From positions 62,001 through 126,000 of the forward strand of contig CAWBVG010000030.1 of the NCBI GenBank assembly GCA_963792175.1: 64,000 bases of DNA. Direction: 5' to 3'. Positions 7,777 through 17,178 of the stretch are shown here, piece after piece. Numbering within the stretch: the first letter of the stretch is position 1; each line of letters starts with the position of its first letter. The notes below the pieces were generated by a model that saw only the letters and a list, made by a program, of their open reading frames with translations, was not told where the DNA came from and made no database searches. The DNA is from CAWBVG01 sp963792175 (lineage in GTDB: Bacteria; Acidobacteriota; Vicinamibacteria; Vicinamibacterales; CAVVIG01). The position numbers and the translations under genes were made by a program.

Positions 7777-8739
7777 GTGCTCGCGCTTGCCACACACGAA
7801 CTGACAAAGGACTACCCGGTCGGCTTCTGGCGAAAGCGCCCGTATCGGGCGCTCGATCGCCTGACGCTCAGCGTCGAGCCGGGTGAGGTCTTCGGCTTCC
7901 TGGGCCCCAACGGCGCCGGCAAAACGACCACGCTGAAGCTGCTGATGCAGCTGGTCTTTCCGACTGGCGGCCGGGCCGAAATCCTGGGCCGTCCTCTGGG
8001 CGACCTCGACGTCAAACGCCGGATCGGCTACTTGCCGGAGAACCCGTACTTCTACGACTACCTCACCGCGGAGGAACTGCTCACGTATTTCGCCGGCCTG
8101 TTCGGCTATCGCGCCGCCGACCGCCGGGCGCGCGCGTCGCGATTGCTGGACGAAGTCGGCATTGGCGCGGAGCGCCGTCTGCAGCTCAGGAAATTCTCCA
8201 AGGGCATGCTGCAGCGCGTCGGGATCGCGCAGGCGCTGGTCAACGACCCGGAGCTGGTCATCTTCGACGAGCCGATGTCGGGTCTCGATCCGCTCGGCCG
8301 GCGCGACGTGCGCGCGCTGATTCTCGCGCTGCGCGATCGCGGCTGCACGGTGTTTTTCAGCTCTCACGTGTTGAGCGATGCCGAAGCGCTGTGCAGCCGG
8401 GTCGCCATTCTCGCGAAGGCCCGCCTCGTGGCCGCCGGCCGGTTGAGCGACATCCTGGCGTTTCGCGCCCGCGGGTGGGAGCTGGTGGTGGCCGGCGTGA
8501 GCGATGCCGCGCTGGCCGCCGTCGAATCGCGCGTGCGGCGCGCCGTGCGAATCGGCGAGGGGCGCTACATGCTCGATTTACCGCTCGAACCGGCACCCGA
8601 GTACCTGCTGGCCGACCTGACGCGGGCCGGTGCGCACCTGGTGTCATTGAACCCGGTCCGCCAGACGCTCGAGGACTTCTTCGTCGAGCAGGTGACCGCA
8701 CCCGACGTGCTCGCGACGAGCCGCGGCCTCGACGCATGA
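7777..8739 (+). CDS. ABC transporter ATP-binding protein, PilH-like by position
   Basis: 320 residues from a GTG immediately after the preceding stop. Walker A GPNGAGKTT near residue 45, signature KFSKGMLQRVGIAQAL (a FSKGM variant of LSGGQ), Walker B ELVIFDEPMSGLD and the H loop FFSSHVLSD are all present. It belongs to the ABC-2 group and would energise the permease that overlaps its stop by 4 bases. In Myxococcus xanthus pilA is followed by the ABC system pilG-pilH-pilI and pilD; ATPase, permease, anchored protein and pilD here resemble that set, so PilH is a fair functional guess. Substrate unknown. Confidence 0.85.
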   Translation: MLALATHELTKDYPVGFWRKRPYRALDRLTLSVEPGEVFGFLGPNGAGKTTTLKLLMQLVFPTGGRAEILGRPLGDLDVKRRIGYLPENPYFYDYLTAEELLTYFAGLFGYRAADRRARASRLLDEVGIGAERRLQLRKFSKGMLQRVGIAQALVNDPELVIFDEPMSGLDPLGRRDVRALILALRDRGCTVFFSSHVLSDAEALCSRVAILAKARLVAAGRLSDILAFRARGWELVVAGVSDAALAAVESRVRRAVRIGEGRYMLDLPLEPAPEYLLADLTRAGAHLVSLNPVRQTLEDFFVEQVTAPDVLATSRGLDA

Positions 8740-9542
8740 GGGTCGTTGCCGCCATTGCGGTGAACGTGTTTCGCGAATCGGTCCGCGACAAGGTGCTCTA
8801 CAACCTGGTGCTGTTCGCGGTCGTGATGATCGGCGCCTCGTACCTGATCGGCCAGCTCACGGCGGGGCAGGACATCAAGATCATCAAGGACCTCGGCCTG
8901 TCCGCGATCTCGGTGTTCGGCCTCTTCATCGCGGTGTTCATCGGCATCGGCCTCGTCTCCAAGGAAGTCGACAAGCGCAGCGTCTACTCGCTGCTCGCGA
9001 AGCCGATTCGTCGCCCGCAATTCGTCTTCGGCAAATACTGCGGTCTGACGTTGACGCTTGCCGTCAACGTGGCTGTCATGGCGGCGGCGCTCTACGCGGT
9101 CCTCTTCTACATGTCGTGGGGCGTGCCGACAACGACCGCGCAGTCGTGGGATGCGCCGGCGCTCGATCCGGCGCTGCTCAAGGCGGTGTCGCTGATCTTC
9201 GTCGAGCTGATGCTCGTGACCGCCATTGCGTTGTTCTTCTCGACCTTCTCGACCCCGATGCTGTCGGCTGCTTTTACGTTCGGGCTGTTCATCGTCGGGC
9301 ACTTCAGCAGCGATCTGCGCAATTTCCAGGATGCGGTCGATTCGCCCGCAGCCGCCCGATTGGCCCGGGGCCTGTATTGGGTGTTGCCGAACCTGGCCCA
9401 GTTCGATATCAAGGCCGACGTCGTCCATGGGCAGCCGGTGCCGCTTGGCTATATGGCGGTGACCGTCGCCTATGCGGCGTGCTACATCGCGATGCTGCTG
9501 GTGATCTCGATGTTCGTGTTCGCTCGCCGCGACTTCAAATAG
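8736..9542 (+). CDS. ABC-2 type membrane permease, PilI-like by position
   Basis: 268 residues, ATG overlapping the ATPase stop (ATGA). Starts with a cytoplasmic stretch VNVFRESVRDKVLYNLVLF typical of ABC-2 permeases, then about six membrane segments, with SKEVDKRSVYSLLAKPIRR as the conserved coupling loop and a final helix MLLVISMFVFARRDFK. Partner of the ATPase before it. In the Myxococcus pil cluster the equivalent position is PilI, needed for pilus assembly; the match here is by gene order and family, not proven orthology. Confidence 0.82.
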   Translation: MRVVAAIAVNVFRESVRDKVLYNLVLFAVVMIGASYLIGQLTAGQDIKIIKDLGLSAISVFGLFIAVFIGIGLVSKEVDKRSVYSLLAKPIRRPQFVFGKYCGLTLTLAVNVAVMAAALYAVLFYMSWGVPTTTAQSWDAPALDPALLKAVSLIFVELMLVTAIALFFSTFSTPMLSAAFTFGLFIVGHFSSDLRNFQDAVDSPAAARLARGLYWVLPNLAQFDIKADVVHGQPVPLGYMAVTVAYAACYIAMLLVISMFVFARRDFK

Positions 9543-9546
9543 AGAC

Positions 9547-9582
9547 GCGGACACAAAGGCTGACAAAGGACACAGAGGCCGA
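9547..9582 (+). repeat. Short-word repeat ACAAAGG/GACACAG in an intergenic gap
   Basis: The 43-base gap between permease and next gene is almost wholly built of GGACACAAAGG-type words. The same vocabulary forms the Lys-Asp codons at 19031-19095 and, reversed, the gap before proS at 23576-23615. Confidence 0.7.
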
Positions 9583-9585
9583 GCG

Positions 9586-10542
9586 TTGATTCGACTGACT
9601 GGGGTCGTTGCAATCGCGTTGGCGTTTCTGGCGGGCGCCGTGCAACTTCAGGCGACTCGCGAACGGCTCTTTCCGCCGTCCACGGGTGACGCCGATGCGA
9701 TGTACCTTCGTTCGGCCACAGCGGTTCGGCGGCTGAGCGGCGCCTACACGCCGCTGGCGGCCGACGGCTACTGGATTCGCGCCCTGCAGTACTACGGCGG
9801 CACGAAGCAGCGGCTGCAGGAGCAGGCGTGGATACCGGAGCCGCCGCCGATGCTGGCGGCGCCAACGCCGGACGATTACTCGCTGCTCTACCCGATGCTG
9901 GATCTGGCCACCAGCCTCGATCCGCGGTTCACGGTTGCCTATCGTTTCGGGGCGGTCTTCCTTGCCGAGCCGCGCCCGCGGGGGGCCGGCCGGCCCGACC
10001 TGGCGGTGGCGCTCCTCGAAAAGGGTATACGCGCACAGCCCGATAAGTGGGAATACATGGAAGACGCCGGGTTCGTGCACTACTGGTACCAGCACAACTA
10101 TCGGGCGGCGGCCGACTGGTTTCAGAAGGCCAGCGACGTCCCCGGGGCCCCATGGTGGTTGCGCTCGCTGGCGGCGACCACGATTGCACAGGGTGGCGAC
10201 CGGCGGTCGTCGCGGGTCATGTGGGAGGCGATTCGGCAGTCTGCCGAGATCGACTGGCTGCGCCAGGACGCCGAACGCCGTCTGCTGCAGCTCCAGGCGC
10301 TCGACGACATCGACAACCTCCAGCGGGCGGTCGATGCCTTTGTGCGCAGTTCCGGGCAACCGCCTGCGGACTGGTTGACGCTTGTTCGCGCACGCGTGAT
10401 TCGAGGCGTACCGTTGGATCCCACCCGCACGCCGTATGAGTTGACCGCCCAGGGCCGCGTCCACCTCGCCGCCTCGTCGCCGCTCGCGCCCCTGCCCGAG
10501 GAGCCGCGCCAGATCCAGGCGCCCGAGGCGCCGCCGCGTTGA
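9586..10542 (+). CDS. Membrane-anchored TPR-like protein, possible PilG counterpart
   Basis: 318 residues from TTG. A single N-terminal hydrophobic segment (VVAIALAFLAGAVQLQA) makes a signal anchor, and the rest is a soluble helical domain with TPR-like spacing (PDKWEYMEDAGFVHYWYQHN, RAAADWFQKASDVPGA). The C-terminus is Pro-rich. It follows the ABC permease and its TGA overlaps the pilD start, so it is in the same operon. In Myxococcus the third member of the pilGHI set is also a membrane-anchored accessory protein; I infer a similar role but see no diagnostic motif. Confidence 0.6.
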   Translation: MIRLTGVVAIALAFLAGAVQLQATRERLFPPSTGDADAMYLRSATAVRRLSGAYTPLAADGYWIRALQYYGGTKQRLQEQAWIPEPPPMLAAPTPDDYSLLYPMLDLATSLDPRFTVAYRFGAVFLAEPRPRGAGRPDLAVALLEKGIRAQPDKWEYMEDAGFVHYWYQHNYRAAADWFQKASDVPGAPWWLRSLAATTIAQGGDRRSSRVMWEAIRQSAEIDWLRQDAERRLLQLQALDDIDNLQRAVDAFVRSSGQPPADWLTLVRARVIRGVPLDPTRTPYELTAQGRVHLAASSPLAPLPEEPRQIQAPEAPPR

Positions 10543-11321
10543 TGTTCGAAGACATCCCCGGGCCGCTGCTGATCGGGTTTGCGACCGCGTTTGGTGCCTT
10601 GGTCGGCAGCTTCCTCAACGTGTGTATCTACCGCCTTCCGCTCGACAAGTCCGTCGTGTGGCCGGCGTCAGCCTGTCCGCACTGCGGCCGCCTGCTGTCC
10701 TGGTATGAAAACATCCCGGTCCTGAGCTGGCTGGCGCTGCGGGCGCGGTGCCGGACCTGCGCGGCGCCGATCGGCGTTCGCTATCCAATCATCGAAGCCT
10801 TGACCGCGGTGATGTTCGGCTTCGCCTGGTGGTACTACGGCCCGGGCGTGCTCCTTGCCTCGCGGTTGGTGTTGGGCTGCGCGCTCATCGTGCTGTTCGC
10901 GATCGATCTGGAACATCAGCTCTTGCCCAACGCGATCACGCTGCCGGGGATCATCGTCGGAGTCGTCTTCAGCTTCTTCGCCGAGCCCGGGTGGATGGCG
11001 TCGCTCGTCGGCGTGCTGGTTGGCGGCGGGGTGCTGTATGGAGTGGCGGAGGCGTACTACCGGGTCCGGCACGAAGAAGGGCTCGGCATGGGCGACGTGA
11101 AGATGCTGGCGATGGTGGGGGCGTTCCTGGGATGGAAGCTGACGCTGCTCACGCTGATGCTTGCGTCTCTTAGCGGAACGGTCATCGGGCTGTCGTTGAT
11201 CGTCAGCGGCAGGGGTGGGATGAAGTACGCGCTGCCGTTCGGCACGTTTCTGGCGCTGGGCGCCGCGGCTGCCGCAACTGTCGGCTCTCCGCTGCTGACC
11301 TGGTATCTGGGTCTGCTGTGA
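10542..11321 (+). CDS. pilD: Prepilin peptidase / N-methyltransferase PilD
   Basis: 259 residues from the ATG that overlaps the previous TGA; a TTG one codon earlier is also possible. The N-terminal cytoplasmic domain has the family's two Cys pairs (CPHCG and CRTCA) after GSFLNVCIYRLP. The two catalytic Asp are in FAIDLEHQLLPN and GMGDVKML, as in aspartyl prepilin peptidases. About eight membrane segments. It cleaves before Phe of the pilin leader and methylates the new N-terminus, acting on both PilA copies and on the minor pilins at 15397-17857. Complete bifunctional form. Confidence 0.95.
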   Translation: MFEDIPGPLLIGFATAFGALVGSFLNVCIYRLPLDKSVVWPASACPHCGRLLSWYENIPVLSWLALRARCRTCAAPIGVRYPIIEALTAVMFGFAWWYYGPGVLLASRLVLGCALIVLFAIDLEHQLLPNAITLPGIIVGVVFSFFAEPGWMASLVGVLVGGGVLYGVAEAYYRVRHEEGLGMGDVKMLAMVGAFLGWKLTLLTLMLASLSGTVIGLSLIVSGRGGMKYALPFGTFLALGAAAAATVGSPLLTWYLGLL

Positions 11322-13818
11322 GTGCGATCGGGCGTAGCCCTGGCGCCGTCGCGGCCGCCCGCGTCGTCAACGCGTCGTACTTCATTGCCGTCGGCAGCTA
11401 TTGCTTCCTCGCGTACACGCCGTTCGCGTATTTTCAGTTCATCAAGCCGAACGTCCTGCCGGCGCTGACCGACTTCGTCAAGCTGACACCGTGGCTGTTC
11501 CTGGTCACGCAGCTGATCACGCTGCTCACGCTCATGGAGACGCTTCGCGGCGGGCGCGGCGCCGTCGCGGCGCGGACGTATGTCGCCGCCATGGTCCTCC
11601 TGGGCGTGGCGACGCTGGTCCGAGCGCCGCTCGCGGACATCGGCAACACGCGGCGCGCGTTCGTCACCGGCCTGCTCGCGCTGGCGGTGCCCGTGTGGCT
11701 GGCGATCGTCGACCACAGAATCTGGCCGGCCGCGGAAACCCGGCCGGCCGATCGATCGCGCGCGCTGGCCGCCTGCGGCCTGGCAGCGCTCGCGGTGTGG
11801 ACGATCTACGCGCTCGCCCTTCCATGGCGGCTGACGCGAGCCATCGGCATCACGCTGGGCGCGCGCGATATCGTCATCGGCCTCCTCTCGTCGCTCCTGT
11901 CCGATCTCGCCGTCTTCATGGCGCTCTTTGCGGCGTTCGGGGCCGTCATGATGCTCGCGCGAGCGGTGGGTCGCGAACGGCGGTTCGGCTTGGTGGGCGC
12001 GCTCGAGTACCTGGGGCTTCGTGGTCCTGCTGGCGGCCTCCGTCACCCTCGTCGAAGCGCGGCTCGTCGGCGCATCGCTCGCCTTCACCGGCCGCGACGC
12101 GTGGGTCGCGTCGGCGGCGCTTGGCATGACGGTCGCCGCCACGTGGGCCGGCGTTGCGCGCGTGCGCGCTCAGGCAGCGACAGCTAGCCCCAAGCCCCTC
12201 GCCCCGACTCCGGATTCGCTCGCGGTTTTTGCAGGTCCCGTCGCCGGCCGCGGCACGCGAATCGCCGCGTGGTCCGTCCTCGTCGTGCTGCCATTCGTGG
12301 CCTACGGCCTGGCGGCGGCAGTCGCGCAATTCGACTGGAACTTTCTCATGCAGAAGCTGAGCGTGCTGGCCGTGTGGCTCATCGCGTTCTGCGCGGTCTA
12401 CGCGGCCGTTGGCGATCGGCCGCGCGAACGTCGCCATCCGTCGCTGCTGGCGGCGACGCCGCTCGCGGCGTTCGCGCTCTTCGGCGGTCTCGCGACAATC
12501 GAGCCTGGTGTCGTCCTCGAGCGCTACGCCCCGGTCGATCCGTCGTTCCGCCTGATCCGCGACGCCAGGACGATGCGCTCGGCGGAGACCGCCGAGTACT
12601 ATGCGTTCCTGCACTCGCAGACGCTCGTGCCGCCGCCGCGCGTCCACCCGGTCGACATCGATTTTGTCAGCCCGCTGAAGCCGGCCCAGGGCCGGAAGCC
12701 GCACGTGTTTCTGCTCGTCGTCGACAGCATGCGGCGCGACTACGTGTCGCCGTACAACCCGGCCGTGACGTTCACGCCGGAGATCGGCAAGCTCGCGGCC
12801 GACAGCTTTGTCTTCCAGCGCGCGTTCACCCGCTACTCGGGCACCGGGATGTCGGTGCCGTCGATCTGGGCGGGCGGCATGATCATCCACGTCGTGCAAC
12901 AGTCGGCGTTCGCGCGGCGCAACACGCTGATGAAGCTCGTGGATGCCAACGACTACGCCCAGATGATGACCGTCGACAACATTGTCGAGGACTTCATCGC
13001 CCGCGATGCGAAACTGCAGCGGCTCGGCGAGAGGACGGGCAAGACTGAATTCGATGCCTGCCGCACGCTCGCCGAGCTGGAGGGCTCGCTGGAGACGCGC
13101 GGACCGCACCAATCGCCCGTGTTCTTCTATGCACTTCCCCAGAACGTCCACATCGCCACGTCGGCGCTGCGGAAGATGCCGGCGGGCGAGAAGTATCCAG
13201 GCTTTTTCGACAAGGTGGCCGCAGGTGTCCACGAAGTCGACGCCTGCGTGGGTCATTTCGTCAGCTACCTGAAGCGCGCGCATCTGTACGATGACAGTGT
13301 CATCATCCTCACCTCGGATCACGGCGACTCTCTCGGCGAAGAGGGCCGCTGGGGCCACGCCTTCTATCTCTATCCCGAGGTGATGCGGGTGCCGCTCATC
13401 GTGCACCTGCCGTCGTGGCTGAAGACGCGCGTGACGACGGATGTCGACGCAGTCGCGTTTTCCACAGACATTGCGCCCACGCTCTACGCGCTGCTCGGTT
13501 ACACGCCGCGCGACCTGGGATCGCTGTTCGGTCGGCCGCTGTTCGTCGATCACGAACGGCGAGCTGACGTCTCGCCGCCGCGAGTCGTTCCTCCTCGCGT
13601 CGAGTTATGGCGCGGTCTACGGCATGCTTCGTGACAACGGAAGGCTGATGTACGTGGTCGACACCGTCGACGGCCGCGAGTACGCCTTCGACCTCTCGAG
13701 CGTGCCGGGAGGACGCATCGATGTCACGCAGACCATGACGAAGGAAAACCGGCGGATGATTCAGGAGGAGCTGACGACACTGGCGGCGCTCTACCACTAT
13801 CAACCCGAACGGCCGTGA
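11318..13818 (+). CDS. Membrane-anchored alkaline-phosphatase/sulfatase-superfamily protein (paralogue 2), two frame breaks
   Basis: GTG overlapping the pilD stop. Architecture as in the protein at 1900: about ten N-terminal membrane segments, then a catalytic domain with FLLVVDSMRRDYVSPYNP and LTSDHGDSLGEEGRWGHAF. The nucleophile region reads TGMSVPSIWAGG, again with Ser where sulfatases carry Cys and no following Arg. Two breaks: one extra G in the GGGG at 12013-12016 and one extra base near 13553; corrected it is ~832 residues. The tail GAVYGMLRDNGRLMYVVD aligns with GRIFGLLDGRARWLYVAN of paralogue 1. A word repeat (CAGCTAGCCCCAAGCCCC) encodes a Pro-rich loop at 12181-12210. Directly follows pilD. 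Confidence 0.75.
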
Positions 13819-15077
13819 CCTTGACGCCCTCCGCGTACGCGCTGCTCGGTCTCACCGCGATGGTCGCGGCGCTCGTCACCGTCCTGATGTTCGCGTTCCT
13901 GAAATTCACGGCCGCGGCGCGCGAGACGCGACGAAGCCTGCGCGGCGCCGGCGCCGAAACCGCCTTCCTGTCGGCCGCGCTGCAGGAGGCGGTCACGAAG
14001 CTGAAGGCTCAGGAGCGCGCGAACGCGGCGCGTGCGGACGCGTCAGAGCGTCTGAACGGCGAGATCATTTCGAGTCTGACCGCCGGCCTCGTCATGGTGG
14101 ACCTCAATGGCGACGTGCGGATTCTGAATCCGGCCGGCCGGCGCATGCTCGATCTGCCGGAGGCCGCATCGACCGAACCGTTCGAACGCTCCGCGCGAGT
14201 GCAGCCGTTGCTCGACGTCATCGACGAATCGTTGAAGTCTGGCACCGCCATCCTGCGCCGCGGTGTGACGCTGCCGGAAAACGGCCACGGCGTGACGCAC
14301 CTCGGCGTGACGGTATCGCCGCTGTTCGACGAACAGACGCTGCACGGCGCCATTTGTCTGTTCACGGACCTCACAGCCGTGAAGGATCTCGAGGAGCAGC
14401 TGCGTCTGAAGGAGAGCCTGGCGGCGGTGGGGGAGCTGACCGCCGGCATCGCGCACGAATTCCGCAACAGCCTGGCGACGATTCAGGGCTACAGCAAGCT
14501 GTTCGATCTGAATGCGCTGCCGCCGGCGTACCGGCCCTATGTCGAAGGCATCCGCTCTGAGACCGAATCGCTCAACCAGGTCGTCACCAATTTCCTCACC
14601 TTCGCACGGCCGGCACAGCTCACCCTGACGCGCATGAGCCTGAAGGCGATTATCGACCGCGCCGCCGACGAAGTTCGAGCGGACCTGCGCGCGCTCGGTG
14701 GCGACGTCGAAGTGACGGGCGATTTCGGCGACCTCGACGGCGACGAAGTCCTTCTCCGGCAGGCGTTCAGCAACCTGCTCCGGAACGCCGTGGAGGCGTC
14801 GACCGGCGGCGCGCTCCCGCCGCGCATCCTGATCCAATCGGAACTCGATCGCGTGCAACGTGTGTCGAAGATCTCGGTGAACGACAATGGTTCCGGCATC
14901 GCGCCGGCGCTGCGCGAGCGCGTGTTCCGTCCGTTCTTCACGACGAAACGGAGCGGCACCGGCCTCGGTCTTGCGCTCGTCCAGAAGATCATTGTGTTCC
15001 ACAACGGCCGCGTCGCGATCGGCACGTCGCCGTTTGGTGGTGCGAGCCTGATCGTCACGTTGCCGCTGTCCGACTGA
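13815..15077 (+). CDS. PAS-containing membrane histidine kinase
   Basis: 420 residues; GTG overlaps the previous TGA. One N-terminal membrane helix (residues ~7-30), a short coiled coil, a PAS domain (SSLTAGLVMVDLNGDVRILN...), the H box GIAHEFRNSLATIQGYSK and a complete ATPase domain (N box RQAFSNLLRNAVEAS, G1 DNGSGIA, G2 GTGLGLALV). The NtrB/AtoS-like type usually works with an NtrC-class regulator; the orphan regulator at 19482 is the nearest candidate. It sits before the minor pilin operon and ends ~320 bases before it. Confidence 0.88.
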   Translation: MTLTPSAYALLGLTAMVAALVTVLMFAFLKFTAAARETRRSLRGAGAETAFLSAALQEAVTKLKAQERANAARADASERLNGEIISSLTAGLVMVDLNGDVRILNPAGRRMLDLPEAASTEPFERSARVQPLLDVIDESLKSGTAILRRGVTLPENGHGVTHLGVTVSPLFDEQTLHGAICLFTDLTAVKDLEEQLRLKESLAAVGELTAGIAHEFRNSLATIQGYSKLFDLNALPPAYRPYVEGIRSETESLNQVVTNFLTFARPAQLTLTRMSLKAIIDRAADEVRADLRALGGDVEVTGDFGDLDGDEVLLRQAFSNLLRNAVEASTGGALPPRILIQSELDRVQRVSKISVNDNGSGIAPALRERVFRPFFTTKRSGTGLGLALVQKIIVFHNGRVAIGTSPFGGASLIVTLPLSD

Positions 15078-15396
15078 TGGCGAAGAACAGTTACGCTCAG
15101 CAAGCACTTAGGGCATTGCGGCTGCGGGAAACTCGCGGCGTCAGTCCGCAGGGCCCTCATCCTCACGACCTCTCCATGCGGTCAGTGACCGGACGTCGTC
15201 GGACTTCCTTCGTCCTGTCTTACCGCCACGTTGCCAGCGTTCGTCGCAGCGACTGCGATCCTGACGGCGAGCGCGACGCTCAGAACTGCCGATCCCTGGC
15301 AAGTTCTGCCATCTGCCGATACGCCGCAAGCGCTGGACTGTTCGTTGCAATGCGTCGGATCGACAGCCGTTTTGATCCACACGTCGGTGAAGAGCA
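15078..15396 (+). other. Intergenic stretch without a supported gene
   Basis: 319 bases between the kinase and the first minor pilin. Open frames cross it but have no family resemblance, no ribosome site and run out of frame into the pilin gene. The only supported element is the sigma54 promoter at 15334. Confidence 0.6.
15334..15349 (+). promoter_or_regulatory. Sigma54 promoter of the minor pilin operon
   Basis: TGGACTGTTCGTTGCA: GG at 15335-15336 and GC at 15347-15348, ten bases apart, with a perfect TTGCA -12 half and a slightly weaker -24 half than at pilA. It ends 48 bases before the TTG of the first minor pilin. No copy of the 17-mer found before the pilA genes was seen here. Confidence 0.72.
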
Positions 15397-15969
15397 TTGG
15401 CAGGACACACACAACGTCCGCAACGCGGATTCTCGCTCGTCGAGGTCCTCTTTGCGCTGGTCGTGCTCAGCGTGGCCGTCTCGGGCCTCGCGCATCTGTT
15501 TACCGTTGCCGCGCACAACAACGCACGCGCGCGCGCGACGACCTATGCCGCCGTGCTCGCGCAGCAGAAGATGGAGCAGCTTCGGGGCCTTGCGTATGGT
15601 TTCGACCCGGGTGGAGGCGCGGTGACGGATGTCGACACCGATATCACCGTGCAGCCGGAACTGGCCGGTGGCGGCGCCGGACTCCAGTCGTCGCCTCCCG
15701 GCGCGCTTGCGGCCAACACCGTCGGCTACGTGGACTACGTCGATGCCAGCGGTGCGTCGCTCGGAGGAATTGCGGCTGTTCCACCGCCTGGCACGGCCTA
15801 CATCCGGCGATGGTCCGTCGAGCCCCTTCCGTCCAGCGCCAACGCGATGGTGCTTCAGGTCCTTGTCATGCGTGCGGGTCCCTGGGCTGCGGCCGATAAC
15901 AGGATCGGGCAGAGTGGACGATCGGCGGAAGCGAGGCTCGTCAGCGTGAAGACGAGGAAGGCTCCATGA
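15397..15969 (+). CDS. Minor pilin, PilV-like
   Basis: 190 residues from TTG; an in-frame stop just upstream (15388) leaves no other start before the leader. The leader ends QRPQRG and is followed by FSLVEVLFALVVLSVAVSGL, a type IV prepilin signal with Glu at +5. The later segment TYAAVLAQQKMEQLRGLAY resembles PilV/GspI-class minor pilins. It overlaps the next gene by 4 bases. Substrate of PilD; expected to help initiate pilus assembly. Confidence 0.85.
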   Translation: MAGHTQRPQRGFSLVEVLFALVVLSVAVSGLAHLFTVAAHNNARARATTYAAVLAQQKMEQLRGLAYGFDPGGGAVTDVDTDITVQPELAGGGAGLQSSPPGALAANTVGYVDYVDASGASLGGIAAVPPPGTAYIRRWSVEPLPSSANAMVLQVLVMRAGPWAAADNRIGQSGRSAEARLVSVKTRKAP

Positions 15970-17174
15970 CGCTCGACGGTGCGATGGCGGACCGGCGCGA
16001 TGGCGAAAAGGGCTTCTCGCTCGTCGAAACGCTCATGGCGGCCATGCTGTCACTGGTTGTGGCGGCGGCGGTGTTCACGCTTATGCAACCGTCGAACGGG
16101 CTATTCGCCAGCCAACTGGAATCAAGCGACATGCAACAGCGGCTGCGCGTGGCCGAGGGCACGCTCGCCCGCAGCCTCATGGCGGCCGGCGCTGGTGTGT
16201 ATGCGGGCAGGCAGAGCGGGCCGCTCCTGATGTACGTTCCGCCGGTGCTGCCGTTTCGGGAGGGCGCGCGCGGCGGCGATCCGGTCGGCACCTTCGCATC
16301 CGACCGCATCACCATTCTCTCGGTCCCGGCGACAACGGCCCAGACCGTTCTCAGCCAACCACTGGCTCCAGGCGATTTGACGTTCAGTCCCGCGGGCGCC
16401 GAGGACGGCGGGTGTGGGGTGGGCGATCCGATGTGCGGATTTTCGCCCAACGCGCAAGTGCTGGTGTTTGACGAGTCCGGCCACTACGACCTGTTCACGA
16501 TCGGCGCCGTCAACGGCGGTATCGCTAGCCTGTCGCTCAACCGAGCGTCCAACACGATGACAACCTCGTATCCGGCCGGGTCGAAGGTGGTTGAAGTCGA
16601 GAGCCATACGTATTATCTGAAGACCGACCAAGCGGCCAGAAGCGGTCAGCTGATGCATTACGACGGCAGCAATAGTCCCGACGTGCCGATCGTGGACAAT
16701 GTGGTCGGGCTCCGGTTCGAGTACGACGGCGACTCGGCGCCACCGACGATGATCAGACCGCTGGATGACGTGTCGTCGCCTCAGACGACGTATGGCGCGC
16801 CGCCGCGCGCCGTGTCACCGCCGTTTGGCGCCGGCGAGAACTGTCTGTTCGTCAACGACGGGTCTCCGAAGCCCGCGCCGCGGCTTCCGCAGCTAGGCAA
16901 CGGATCGCGGTCCATGGTGCCGCTCACCGCTGCGCAACTGACCGACGGTCCCTGGTGTCCAGACGACGTGAATCCCAATCGTTGGGACGCGGACCTTCTG
17001 CGCATTCGGAAGATTGGTGTCACGCTTCGGGTCCAGGCGGCAATCGCTGCGTTGCGCGGACCGGCTGGCGCGCTGTTCGCCAATCCCGGCACGTCGAGTG
17101 GCGGCAGCCGGTTCGTACCGGATCTCGAAATCCGGTTTCAAATCTCACCGCGCAACCTGAATCCCGGACGGTGA
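15966..17174 (+). CDS. Minor pilin, PilW-like
   Basis: 402 residues, large as PilW-class minor pilins are. ATG in ATGA overlap with the gene before. Leader MTLDGAMADRRDGEKG then FSLVETLMAAMLSLVVAAAV. Contains TYYLKTDQAARSGQLMHYDG and NVVGLRFEYDGD, wording typical of PilW-like proteins, and several Cys (GGCGVGDPMCG, NCLF, PWC) that could be disulfide-bonded by the VKOR-DsbA protein. Confidence 0.83.
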   Translation: MTLDGAMADRRDGEKGFSLVETLMAAMLSLVVAAAVFTLMQPSNGLFASQLESSDMQQRLRVAEGTLARSLMAAGAGVYAGRQSGPLLMYVPPVLPFREGARGGDPVGTFASDRITILSVPATTAQTVLSQPLAPGDLTFSPAGAEDGGCGVGDPMCGFSPNAQVLVFDESGHYDLFTIGAVNGGIASLSLNRASNTMTTSYPAGSKVVEVESHTYYLKTDQAARSGQLMHYDGSNSPDVPIVDNVVGLRFEYDGDSAPPTMIRPLDDVSSPQTTYGAPPRAVSPPFGAGENCLFVNDGSPKPAPRLPQLGNGSRSMVPLTAAQLTDGPWCPDDVNPNRWDADLLRIRKIGVTLRVQAAIAALRGPAGALFANPGTSSGGSRFVPDLEIRFQISPRNLNPGR

Positions 17175-17178
17175 CGCG

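Noticed and set aside
15231..15420. Possible small exported protein before the minor pilins
   Set aside because: The frame starts weakly hydrophobic but runs out of frame into the pilin gene, spans the sigma54 promoter and has no ribosome site.
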